Shown here in pieces: positions 11,252-22,111 of a stretch of DNA of 64,000 bases. The translations under genes were made by a program, and so were the position numbers. The DNA lies in assembly GCF_026745355.1 (NCBI RefSeq), contig NC_079207.1:30782507-30846506 (forward strand), written 5' to 3'. The notes beneath the pieces are model-generated. The model was not told the origin of the DNA and did no database searches. It saw only the letters and a program-made list of their open reading frames with translations. The stretch comes from Beta vulgaris subsp. vulgaris. Its lineage: Eukaryota; Streptophyta; Magnoliopsida; Caryophyllales; Amaranthaceae. Within the stretch, counting starts at the first letter, position 1. Each line of letters opens with the position of its first letter.

Positions 11252-11439
11252 TGTTGGATCATACATGTATAGTTAGTTTGGGCCAATATCTTTATGTATA
11301 TGCTATGCGGTTCTTAGGCCCATGTGTGGCTTTGTAATTACTTAGGGCTGTATATATATATCAAGGGCAACACAATACAATACAACAACACATATTGAAA
11401 ACCTCCAAAACACTTTGTGATCTCTCGGCCACCGTGACA
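11252..11439 (+). repeat. 3' LTR of the copia element
   Basis: 188 bp matching 690-877 except for two transitions near the end (CTCGGCCACC here, CTTGGCCACT there). Followed by the ACCCC duplication. Confidence 0.95.
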
Positions 11440-11444
11440 ACCCC

Positions 11445-12128
11445 ATTCCAGAGGCACTCATTTCTACACCTCCAAATAGTATAAATTACTACCTTAACAG
11501 CAGCACTCCACACACTTCTCTTGAATTTGGAAGTTCTAATATGATGAATCCACCTAATGATGTTGTGCAGATTTTCAGATTGAGTAGTAATACCCAACCA
11601 AACTTTAATGTTGTCCAAGCAAACTGAGCTGAGATGACAGCCAAAGAGTAAATGATAGTGGCTCTCTACTGCATTATCACAAATATAACACTGATCATTA
11701 GATGCATAACCAATTTGAGTAAGTCTATCTGCAGTTTTCAGGCGTCCCTGTATTGCAAACCAACAAATAAACTTGTGTTTAGGCAGACTCAACCTGTTCC
11801 AGACAAAGAAGTCCCATTGCACATGAACACTATCACCATTGTAAAACGCCTTTACAGAATAAGTAGACATAACACACATATCATTTAAAGAATAATGGTG
11901 CTTTAAAATATCTTTAACTTGGCAAATTTTCTTCCAGTACCAACTAGAGTTAGCATTTGGTGAGTAATCCCACCAGCTTGCATTCTTCAAATAAACAGAT
12001 TTAACCCATTTGATCCAAGAGTTATCTTGTTTATTGGCCACAACCCATACATATTTGCCCATGTGTGCTATATTCCACATAAACACATCTCTAAATCCCT
12101 GACCATCTGAGTTCTTACCACAGCACAA
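11445..12128 (-). pseudogene. LINE ORF2 fragment with RT zinc-binding domain (zf-RVT)
   Basis: The minus strand encodes GFRDVFMWNIAHMGKYVW, IKWVKSVYLKNASWWDY, then WNRLSLPKHKFICWFAIQ and RLKTADRLTQIGY, CYICDNAVESHYHLLFGC: the zf-RVT domain that follows RT in plant L1 elements. It continues after the copia as 609-689. The 5' limit is near 12130; RT and endonuclease are absent, as in a 5'-truncated LINE. Translation into the copia LTR beyond 11445 is an artefact. Confidence 0.85.
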
Positions 12129-12802
12129 TTTGGTTTCTACTTCTCTGTTAAATTAGTTAGTTACGCAAAAAAAATTACATTCTCGGGAGTTTTGATTTCA
12201 ACTTGGGTATGTATGAGATCTTATTTGTTTAATAGTTTCATGGTGCAATATTTGCCTTGTAATATGGCAGTTATGGTGATCTTTATGATGGTCTAATGTT
12301 TTGATTCTAAAATATGAAGCTGAATGTTTTTGCCGTAACTTTTTTTTTTCCTTAACTCTTTTCCTATTCTGATTCTGTTTTGTTTTTTTTCATATGAACA
12401 CATTGTGAGCATTTATGGTTTTGTTTTGTCTTCATATAAACACATTATGTCTCTATCTCACAAAGTTTTCTTGTTATGTTATTTATATTGCTTTATGTGC
12501 TTGTATTTATTGTTTCCTTATTAGTACTTTGTTCAGTGTTGTATGATGGGTTTTAGTTGAGTGTATTTTATGTCTTAGTTTGAGCTTATGGTCCATTATC
12601 CTAATGTATAATTAGGTGCTTATCGAAAATTAAGACAAACAAAGTGTATGCTTCTCATTGGTTTAAGAAAGTGCAAAGTAATATTGATTATTTACTTGAA
12701 GAAGTAATATTGATTATTGTGTATTGCTTTCTTTGCATCTTTTTAGCTATATTATAGTCAATCTTATAAATAAAATATAAATATATTTTTCTTTGTACAA
12801 AA
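12129..12802. other. No gene recognised; T-rich intergenic or transposon leader
   Basis: AT-rich with T runs and many stops on both strands. It may be the 5' part of the CACTA element whose fragment starts at 12803, but no CACTA terminus was found. Confidence 0.3.
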
Positions 12803-13330
12803 ATGACTCCTAGTAAAGATTGGATGGCCATCGAAGATTATATTAATGATGAATCATATAAAGTCGGAGTTATTAGTTTTTTAGATTTTGCTTTTCAAAA
12901 GTTGGGTACCATAGAAATTCGTTACCCTTGTTCCAAGTGCCTTAATATAGAGTATGGAAATCGTGACAAAGTGCGAGATCATCTCTTAGTTTATGGAATA
13001 GTTAAAAGGTACACCTTTTGGTATCATCATGGGGAAAGGTTGGATGAGCCTCAACATGTGTCCGGTGATGGTGATGACAATTTGGTAGATAATGAAAGTC
13101 AAGATGACATGTTTGATATGCTAAGGGATTTGTATCCACAATACAATGACATTAGTTCCTCCCATGATGCTAGTAATGTTGATGAGCCCAATGATGACGC
13201 AAAAATATTTTATATTCTCCTGAAGGATTCACAGGATCCTGTTTATGAAGGTTGTAAGACTTCAAGAATGTCTGCACTCTTAAAACTTCTTCACATCAAG
13301 ACTCTTGGTTCCGAGCTAATTCTTTCTTGA
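12803..13330 (+). pseudogene. CACTA (En/Spm) transposase N-terminal fragment, transposase-associated domain
   Basis: A 175-codon frame from MTPSKDWMAIEDYIND. It shows the zinc-finger-like Transpos_assoc pattern: GVISFLDFAF, YPCSKCLN (CxxC), then HLLVYGIVKRYTFWYHHGE. An acidic linker and the start of the TNP2 core follow (FYILLKDSQDPVYEGCKT, ALLKLLHIK). The frame then ends, whereas full TNP2 proteins run to roughly a thousand residues with a DDE core. So this is a 5' fragment, not an active transposase. Confidence 0.75.
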
Positions 13331-14117
13331 GTTTTACCTGAAAATCAAGGTTTATATGTAATCAGTTTTCTAAACCAAATAACAGAGCTACATATGATAT
13401 ATTATTTGTCTAATGTATGCATTAGATGTTTAGAACAACTCCTTGTGCCTTTGTCAGGCTAAGTGTTTTATGCAGACTGGTTTCATCATCTTATGTAGAT
13501 TTTCTTGTATGCTTTGGTAATTTTTCTTACTCTTCTACCTGTTACATGCAGGTTCCATATGTTGGTTGGTGCATTTAGAAAAACATTCAGACATGAGGGA
13601 TTCACAGTTCTGTACAAACTACAAAGGCCTGGTCCTTAATTCAAGAAAGATTAGTGTTTCACTAGGAAAGGCAAGCAGAGAACTTCTTCTAATATTTTAG
13701 CATCTATATCTTTGTAAAATTCAAATATTTGTATAAAGAACATAATTTGCAATGGAAAATAATACTTTTATATTATATAACTCTTTGGGGATCATTTAGG
13801 ACTAAAAATGCAAAAAAAAAAAAAAAAATCATTTAGGGTCACAAGGGTTGTGGTTTTTATCGAAACAACATCGCTTAATTTGTAAAAAGGGCCGTAGTTT
13901 TGGGCCTAAATTGCATGTAATATCTCAAAACTTAAAACATGTTTAATTAAGTAATTAAGAAAGTTAAAAATTTTGGTTAAAGATAATTATAAACTAAATA
14001 AACATGTTATGAATTTTGTGGCTAAAATAAATTAAAATTTATAAAATTGCTATAAATAGGTTAACAAAGTAGACTAACAATAACTGGATATGAGTTGGTG
14101 TAATGAGAATTTTATTA
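13331..14117. other. No gene recognised
   Basis: AT-rich with an A17 run near 13810 and no coding signal. The TTA at 14115-14117 is the target duplication of the next element. Confidence 0.3.
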
Positions 14118-15106
14118 GAGCACTCCCAATGGTGACATAACTCATCACCAAAATCAGCAAATTTGGGCTGAACAAAAAAAACATGCTTCCCAATGGTGAG
14201 AGAAAACCCATCACCAAATGACATATTTTGTCATCCATCACCATGTGAGCAAACCCATCAACAAATGAGCGGTGTGAAAGGAAGGAAAAATAAGCTTAGT
14301 CACACACAGCCAGCCAGTGGCAAGCTGCCACGTGGCTGCTGTTGTGCTCTTTTTGGGAAATTTCGTGGAAATTTCCACGGAATTTCCCAGAAAATTCGTA
14401 TTTCAAAAAAAAAAAAAAAAAATACCAAAATTCATATTTTTTTCCCCTCTATAAAATGATACCCATATTGATATATTTCAGAACAAAAAAAAAAACACTT
14501 CTCCTCCTCACCTTTCTCTCTCTAAAAATATTTATACATCATTTTTCTCTATAATTTTTTACCTTCTCCTCCTCACCTAAAAAGAGGAAAAAAAAATCAT
14601 ATTACTAGTAATCATCTTTTGATTGTTGTTAATGGATTGATGTTGCGTTTTCGATTACTAGTAATTAATCATCGACTAATGAAAGTAATTATCCGATAAT
14701 AATAATTTTTCTGGACTTAATACGCGATAATTATAATTACATTATCGTAAGTAATTATTATTTTACCCGCCATGCGATAATAATAATTAATTTTTTGTAA
14801 TTAATTATTATTTTACTAATAACCCAATAATGATAATTAATTTTGGTAATTAATTATTATAATTTTAAGTAATCATAAGATGATTCATTTTTATATTTTT
14901 TAAATTATATTATTTATTGAAGTAGGAAAGAGAAATAGGAGAGAGAAAGTTGAGGTGGGGTAGTGAAAAGTAGGAGAGATAAAGTGGAGTTTGATGGTTT
15001 TTTTGTTCATGAGTGGGGTGGAGGTGATACATTTGATCATGAAATGATTAAAACATGAGTAAGTAGGAAAATTTGGTGATGAAACCCATCACCATTGGGA
15101 GTGCTC
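14118..15106. mobile_element. PIF/Harbinger-like non-autonomous element, 989 bp
   Basis: Starts GAGCACTCCCAATGGTGA and ends with its complement TCACCATTGGGAGTGCTC, flanked by TTA on both sides (14115-14117, 15107-15109). The 3-bp TTA target fits Harbinger. The interior has A/T palindromes built on TAATTAATTATTATT (14690-14870) and no open frame of note. The same terminal style recurs at 18592, 53674 and in every array unit. Confidence 0.75.
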
Positions 15107-16166
15107 TTAGTATTACATCTACTAAGAAAGTAAAACATAAAAAAAAAGGAAAACTCTCCAAGTTTTCTCACGGTCAACACCGACGATCCACCACCTCTAT
15201 GCACCCCTCTCTCCTCTTTGTCCCTTCCCCTAACCTCTCTAAGTTTACAGAAAATCAATCACCATACAACCACCTCCATTTTTGTCTTCAAATTCTTCTG
15301 TAAATGCTTAGTAAAATTAGCTTTGAAACCACCAAATAAAACCACAAAACATCACCTTTTACTCCTCTTCTTGTGGCACCACCACACCGCCACCACTGCC
15401 TGCGACCACCATTCTCGGTCCCTGAATCTGATCGCCGAAAACTAGCGCTGCCTCGAAGCCCCAACGCGGCACCCAACTCTCTATTTTCTTCCTATTTTAT
15501 TTGTTCGCTCCCTCCTCAGTTCGTTCTTCTTTGATGCCGCAGCTCCGTCGGACTCACCCGCACCAAACGACTGATGTCGTAGCCTCGCAGGAGCCGCATC
15601 GCACCACCAGGCCTCCAGTCTTGTCGGAGCTCGTCGAACCCCTGCTTGTCGCCTTTGTTCTTCGTTGATCCTAGTGAGCAAAGGTAAAAGTTACCTCTTT
15701 GTTTTCCTCTTAAAATTTAGATTTCAAGCTTTGAGCTCAAGTATAACCCATGTTAGTTAGATTGAAATTTGGGTCCAAAAACTGATTTGGTTTCCATCAA
15801 GTCATACTAGATTAACTTATTAATTAGTTATTGGGTCTTAATCTGAATTTCTTTAGTGTTGATTTCATTCACTTAGTAACTAGATGGGATACCTTTGTAA
15901 AGACTAAACTGATTTAGTTTTCTGTTAAGCAATTTTAGTTTTATTAGTAACTTAAACTTGTTGGTCTTAAGTGGATTGATTTATTGAATTATAATTAAAC
16001 CACTAAGTCAAGCTTGCACCTCTAACTAGTTGGGCCAATAATGAACTAACTATTTAGCTTCAAACTAAGCTGCCTCATTCAGTTCATACTCATAATTGTT
16101 GGGCTAAAACTAATCGTTCACTTTATTTATGTAATCTGAAATTTATGGGTCAACATAAGGATTTCT
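15107..16166. other. Unassigned; GC-rich leader-like block followed by a splice-donor-like site
   Basis: Bases 15180-15690 are rich in CCACC, TCTCTC and CCG and are much less AT-rich than the surroundings, like the leader of a plant gene. The block ends at AG|GTAAAAG near 15682. No long frame continues and no exon partner was seen. Could be a dead promoter/first exon or captured gene DNA. Confidence 0.3.
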
Positions 16167-16169
16167 TAA

Positions 16170-16464
16170 GGCCTTGTTTGGTTGACAAAACAAATCATGA
16201 GAAGTGCAAATTACTAGGAAGTAGAAGTATATGAAGTTGTTTGGTTGGTAAAATCATGGGAATTTGCACTTCCTAGGAAGTTCTACTTCCTCCAAAATGG
16301 AGGAAGTTACTTACGTAGGTCCCCCTAGGTAAGTGAGCTTCCCATAGGAAGTTCTACTTCCCATTATCAATCAAACACAATTTTACACTTCCTATGAATT
16401 TCAAATACATGGAAAAAATAACTTCCTAGGAAGTATGACTTCCTATATACAACCAAACAAGACC
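16170..16464. mobile_element. Tourist-like MITE (Harbinger), 295 bp
   Basis: Inverted ends GGCCTTGTTTGGTTG and its near complement CAACCAAACAAGACC, flanked by TAA (16167-16169, 16465-16467). GGCCTTGTTTGG is the classic Tourist terminus. The interior is an inverted array of AGGAAGT/ACTTCCT. Confidence 0.85.
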
Positions 16465-16688
16465 TAAGTATGTATAAATGACCTTGTTAAGTTATAAGTT
16501 AAAGTAAGTACAAACATTAGTAGAATAATTGCTTATTGCTGCGGTCGTATTGTTACAGGTTTATCCATACGTAATAACATATCACGTAAAAAGAAAAGGA
16601 AAAATATAAAATAACCATATTATTGCAATATCGTTGCAACGGGAAAATTTTTGAAAAATAAAAGTGACTATTTGACTAGAAATTTATT

Positions 16689-17255
16689 GAGAAATTCACA
16701 TTAGTAACCTTGTAGTTTTTCGGTTTTCCAATAGTAACTCTATAGTTTTCAAATTCCCAAAAATAACCTTGTACTCTTGTTGAATTCTCAAACGTGACTT
16801 TTTTCGTTAAATCTAACTCCTAAATCAATGCACGCTAATTGAGATATTTCCGGAGTGCAAATTGAGAAGAATCTGATCATTTTTTGCAAATTTCAACCTC
16901 AAATTTGACCCATAAAGAGCTAAAATTACCCCCAAAACCTTGACAGGGTTTTTTTCGGAATAATTTGTGTTCCAAAAATATCTCGATTTGCATGCATTAT
17001 TTTGTGGGCCGAAAAAAATAACCAGTTCAAGCTTTTAGGGATCAATTTAGCCTTTTATGGGTCAAATTTGAGGTCGAAATTTACCCCTCAATTTGCATTC
17101 CGCAAACATTTCGGTATGCGATTATTGATTTAACGGTTAGATATAACAGAAATTTAAAGGTAAAAGTCACCTTTGGGAATTCGTTGGCAATTTGAAAACC
17201 ACATGGTTATCATTGGAAAACCGAAAAACTACAAGGTTACTAATGGGAATTTCCC
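16689..17255. mobile_element. Foldback element with long terminal inverted repeats (Mutator-like?)
   Basis: The left arm has TTAGTAACCTTGTAGTTTTT and the right arm ends with its complement AAAAACTACAAGGTTACTAA. Similarity extends inward almost to the middle (AATTTGACCCATAAA versus TTTATGGGTCAAATTT), leaving a short centre. Target duplications are unclear: AAATTTATT left and TTAATTATT right match at 6 of 9 bases, which would fit a Mutator-type 9-bp duplication. Confidence 0.65.
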
Positions 17256-17438
17256 TTAATTATTTATTATCCCAACTAATTAGCATCCCCAAAAAAATTA
17301 AAAAAATGAATATTCTCTAAATTTGTTAATTTTTTTATGGTTTGTTAATCCATGTTACTTAAAATTGTCATTGCAACTGAGAGTTAGATAGTAAGAATCT
17401 TTGTAAATCTTTGGTTTTATGATCACTAGGTTTTAGGC

Positions 17439-17455
17439 CCGTGCATAATGCACGG
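17439..17455 (-). terminator. Helitron 3' terminal hairpin
   Basis: CCGTGCATAATGCACGG: six-base arms around a five-base loop, sitting 9 nt before CTAG on the minus strand. Known in the family as the rolling-circle termination signal. Confidence 0.6.
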
Positions 17456-18591
17456 AAACTATTTACTATAATAACAATGTGTATATATCAGCTACAATGA
17501 AAACGTGTAAACGATTCTTACGTTAATTTGATAAAAAACTTTGTGTTTAAGAGATATACACCTTTATATTAATTATAAAGTTGTTTAACATATCCATGAT
17601 ACTCATATGTTTTGGAAGACTTTGCAAAACGAAATTTATTAAGAAGTTACTTCCTTCGTTCTATTTCTATAATATTGCAAAATGAGATTTTTACACAATT
17701 CATTCACCATCATAACCTTTCACTATATATTATGATTTTTATGTAAGGAAAAATATTGTCATGTGTGATTTTGTTAGATTCGTCTCGATTTATACTTTTA
17801 GAATATCAATTTTGTATAATTTTACTAAAAGGTAATTAAAGATATTAATAGTTAAAATAGTTTATTGGCAAACGTGAAAACTCAATTGCTGCAGTAGAAG
17901 ATAAAAGAACGGAGGTTGTATAACATAGTCATAAGCAAAGCCAACAACACCTTAAGAGGAAATTTGGAATTCCATATTTTCTCCACACTTTCGATAACCG
18001 CTAATAACTTATGTATGGAAATTCTTTGAAAAATTAATAAAGTGATGACATGATTCAATATAATATACCAATTTTGGTGTAGCCCTACAAAGCCATCATC
18101 TAAGGGTTGAGATGAGAAAGGTAAATTAACGATCTCAACTGCTTCAAAAAGGGAGAAAATTTGCACGAACTTGGTCTTATCCCAATAACCACTTAGGGGT
18201 CAATTGTCTTAGATACCCTCTCCACATTATAACCTTCATTTTTTACTCGAAGTGGCCTTAAAGTGTTAGACTTTCCATGTTATTTCTCATAAAATTAGTA
18301 CTATTAGGCAATTTTTACTCGTGACTGAGAAATGGCTACATAAAATTAGCCATGACTAAGAACTGATCTCGGGAGATACAAACGTACCATGTGATAGGGA
18401 TTGTCCTTGACTTTTAACACATGGCTGAAAAAACTGTCTTTTTTGAAACATCATAAGAAATTTTGTTCCAACGGACGGAATAAGTACCATATGCGGTATA
18501 AATTCCTTATTCCCCATTGCTACATGAAATTACCACAATTTCGATGAAATATTATATCATACCTTATTCCCCGTTTCATCTGACATAATGA

Positions 18592-18956
18592 GAGCACCTC
18601 CAATGGCAAATTTTACCCTCCCCATATGGACTCTCTCTCCTCAAATGGGGCTCCCCATGAGTGGGGTTGGTTCCCCATTTAATGAGGATGCTCAAGTTTT
18701 AGGGAGGTGCCCAAATGAAGAAAAGGTGGTGGGTATATAATAAATAGATAAAATATTGGTGGGGTATGGGAAAGTAGGAGAGAGAAAAGGTGGTGGAGTA
18801 TAGGAAATAAGAGAGAGAAGATAAATGGGGAGGTAGATGAGTGGAGGTATGTGTTTCAAATTTGAGTAAGGTAAAATGGGGAGGTAGTGGAAAATGAGGT
18901 GGACAAATAAGGTGAGGAGAGAGAAAAAATGGGGTGCCCCATGAATGGAGGTGCTC
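18592..18956. mobile_element. Harbinger-like MITE, 365 bp
   Basis: Ends GAGCACCTCCAATGGC and, inverted, ..ATGGAGGTGCTC; flanked by TGA (18589-18591, 18957-18959). Inside are several AGGAGAGAG purine blocks. Same terminal family as 14118-15106, though the target is TGA rather than TTA. Confidence 0.7.
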
Positions 18957-21060
18957 TGAGTATCATATGGGCTTTCCCACTTTACTTTTTTGCCTAAATA
19001 CCTTATTCCCCGTTGCTACTTGAAATAATCCTTACTCATTAGTTTCTTCCTAAAAACAATTTTAGAATATATTAAGCCACCATAATTTAAATATTAAGAA
19101 TAATTTAGAAAATGATAATTTTGCATAATAAACAAATATAAATACACATCACTTGTATAATGTATGTATGTTTTATAAGTTCTCCATATGATTTGCATTT
19201 CAATATTATCCTTTACATCAAAGAAAAAAGAAGCTATCAAAACAAAGTGCATAGGCAAATTAACAACTTTTCTAATTCGATAACCTCTTTCAACAACAGT
19301 TTTACTCTCTTATAGACCAACAAAAATTGAATACTTATAAATCTCTCTTTTGATATATAATTAACTCATTTTGTTGATTCACCTTCTCAATTAGTGTCTC
19401 GAAGCTCATTAAAGAAAGCTATATTTTATAATTTAAGCACATGGGCCATGTTTCACTCTCTCTGCTAATCCTTTATTTTAGAATTTTATGTAGAATGGGC
19501 AAAATTCAAAGTATACATTTTCTTTAAAAATAATGTTAGTATCAAGCGTAATTTCATAAGTGGATGTGTTTATATTTTTTGTTTCATTTGAATGTAAGAG
19601 CGTGAGAAAATTTTGAGTGATCTTAAAGTTAACCCTCTTAGACACAATAAAATAATAATATTAATATATTTATAATAAATTGGAGAGAGAACAATCATAA
19701 AATTAATGTCTGAATGTACTATTGACCAAGGAAATTTCAATAATTAGAGGGTTGGCAACCCGCTGGATCACCTAATCATCTAAATTTTTTCGAACTTATA
19801 TCTCCATAGTTTTGTCAAAATAAGTTGAAGTGAACCGACCCTTATATGTTGGTTTTCACTTTTTTTACCTTATTTAATTTCTTGTTTCATATATTGTCTC
19901 TTGTCTTACTTCTCTCACTTCAAGAAACTGTTTTCCCCAGCTTATTTTCAGTTCAGTTCAATTCCTAAATTATTATCATTACTATTAGTTACAATATAAT
20001 TCAGTTTGATTCAATTCAGTTCAGTTGTTTTATGCAAAAGAGAACATGCTCTAACTCTTTTTTTGTTTTTTTTTAAAAAAAATTAGTATGTATTGGTCAT
20101 GGATATGATTTGTTATAATGATTCATATTAGCCCACCTTAGACCACTTTGGGACTAAAGATTGAGTTGTTATTGTTTTTATTGTTTTTGTTATATGTAAC
20201 CTCTGATCATAGTCATAGTGTGACATTTTTTTTTGAACAAAACATCGTTTTATTCTTATTTGGTAATAAGATAAATTTGCATGACTATTATTATTGCATT
20301 TGCATTTCCTCCTGAACGGGCTAGCATCTCATTATATTCATTACCAAAAGTGAATTAAGAAAAAAGAAAATTAATTAGCTGGCTAACATATTATGAGGAT
20401 TATATCATATACTACTTCACATTTGCAATTTTTTCATACAACCCACCATGAGTTGTTTTATACTTCTTTCATGAAGTATGATATATAATATGATGATTAT
20501 GTATATATGAACACTGCGAAAAAGGTAAAAGAGTAAACAGAGGAAGGAATGTGTGTATATTCTTACACGGATTTTAATACAGTCATTCAATTGTGTGTAA
20601 CTAAATTTCCTTAAACACTTTCAGTATCAACTCTAAAACCATCCTGCAAATATTTTTCAACTTCAAAAACAGTAGCTGAATGGAATATTTGACAGGAAAG
20701 GGAAAACCTTGGAAGATTTGCTTAAGTGGAGATTTCCTTCTAGTGAGGAATCTTTTTTTTACCGCCCAAATCACGGATTTTCCTAAATTAAAGCATTCAA
20801 TGACTGATTTTTAAAATTTTGGAAACTAATAATATCATAATCAAACAAAATCATTTTAATGGGATATGACACGTGGCATCTATTTCATTGCTCTATGAAT
20901 GTGGGGGTGAATTGTGAGAGCAGAATTTCTATGAGGCTGCCACGTAGGCTAATTTTTTCTTGCTTTAATATTATATATGATTTGAAAATTTATTTAGTCA
21001 TCAATTTATATATTCGATTGTGAGTTTCCTCTTTTTATATATTTTATGTATTTCTTTTTA

Positions 21061-21362
21061 GTAATGTAGAACTTTCCTTATTACTTCCTCCGTTTCCTAA
21101 AAATCTTTTCTCTTTCCCTTTAAGTGCGTTTCCAAAATATCTTTCCTCTTTTACTTTATTCCTTATTTGGAATTTTTTTTCCCTTTTTACCCCCTCATGT
21201 CCCTATCATATGTAATGTAGAACTTTCCTTATTACTTCCTCCGTTTCCTAAAGATCTTTTCTCTTTCCCTTTAAGTGCGTTTCCAAAAGATCTTCCCTCT
21301 TTTACTTTATTCCTTATTTGGAATTTTTTTTCCCTTTTTACCCCCTCATGTCCCTATCATAT
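21061..21362. repeat. 151-bp direct tandem duplication
   Basis: Two nearly identical copies (21061-21211 and 21212-21362), each starting GTAATGTAGAACTTTCC and ending CCCTATCATATG. The unit spans the left end of the Stowaway element plus 23 bp outside it, so the duplication happened after that insertion. Confidence 0.85.
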
Positions 21363-21606
21363 GGTCCACCATTTCATTATTAATTCAAATTTACTCCCTT
21401 TCTCTCTCTTACTTTATCCCCTTTTTATTTGTTTTTTTATTTTAACACCTTTCTCTCTTCTACTTTATCCACTTTTTATCTGTTTATTTATCTTAACTCC
21501 TTTCTCTCTCTCTTACTTTACTCACTCCACAGTACCCCACACAAATGGATCCTCCTTGGTATCAGTAGGAACAGTAATAAGGAAGATTTTTAAGAAACGG
21601 AGGGAG
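21084..21606. mobile_element. Stowaway-like MITE with duplicated left end
   Basis: Left end TA|CTTCCTCCGTTTCCTAAA and right end TTAAGAAACGGAGGGAG|TA: Stowaway termini with the TA target. 523 bp now, about 372 bp without the duplication. The interior is C/T-rich. Confidence 0.75.
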
Positions 21607-22111
21607 TACCATATTTGTAAATGAGGAAAGGATTAAGAAAATACTTTCTTGATTATTTTTTGTGATATTAAGGGTATATAAGTCTTTTCTACACCATATC
21701 TCCCCCGTTAACTTATATAATAGAGATATATTCCGGAGTATGGACAATTGTAAAATTTTGTAAAAAGATTCAAAGAAAGCTACAAATCGCCAATGAAAGA
21801 AACAAAGCAAGAAAAAATAAAGACCCAAAGATCACCTGGCAAATGAGAAAGTAGATAAGAAAAGATAGAAACTTACTCACATCTATATATGCAAGAGTAG
21901 AATCACAACAAAAAAATCGAGCCCCGAAAACTTGAAGTCCACTACAGCAATGAACCCGAGCTGATTAGCTCCAAGTTTCCAATGTAAAAAAAAAAAGAAA
22001 AAGAAAAAGAACACGACAGGAAAATATAAAAGAAAAATTGCAGAATTTTGTCGGGTTTTTCTCTATCCTAACGCATGATAAGGCAATTCGTGTCTAACGT
22101 GTGTTGCCGCC

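Larger units (their letters stand above)
690..11439 (+). mobile_element. Ty1/copia LTR retrotransposon, young but coding-defective, with two nested insertions
   Basis: Complete element: 188-bp LTRs (690-877 and 11252-11439) beginning TG and ending CA, 5-bp target duplication ACCCC (685-689, 11440-11444), tRNA-iMet primer site, G-rich polypurine tract, and the copia domain order gag, protease, integrase, reverse transcriptase, RNase H. The LTRs differ at only two positions near their 3' ends, so insertion was recent. Removing the hAT-type MITE plus one TSD (481 bp) and the gypsy plus one TSD (5202 bp) leaves about 5.07 kb, the usual copia size. The reading frame carries four apparent 1-nt losses and four stops, so this copy is not autonomous. 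It sits inside a LINE. Confidence 0.95.
17426..21726 (-). mobile_element. Helitron-like non-autonomous element, about 4.3 kb
   Basis: Read on the minus strand, the 3' end is a GC hairpin (CCGTGC..GCACGG, 17439-17455) followed about 10 nt later by CTAG and a host T, the Helitron CTRR|T signature. The 5' end is A|TCTCTATTATATAAG at 21726, with TC next to a host A. No Rep/helicase sequence was seen. MITEs at 18592-18956 and 21084-21606 lie inside. The 3' terminus is the firmer call; pairing it with this 5' end is inferred. Confidence 0.55.

Noticed and set aside
17882..18166. 94-codon minus-strand frame within the Helitron, considered as a captured exon
   Set aside because: No motif, no splice context and composition like the AT-rich surroundings.
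17646..18475. Possible Stowaway element (CTTCCTTCGTTCTATTT to ACGGACGGAATAAG)
   Set aside because: The ends match only in part, the span is long and the TA targets are not convincing.
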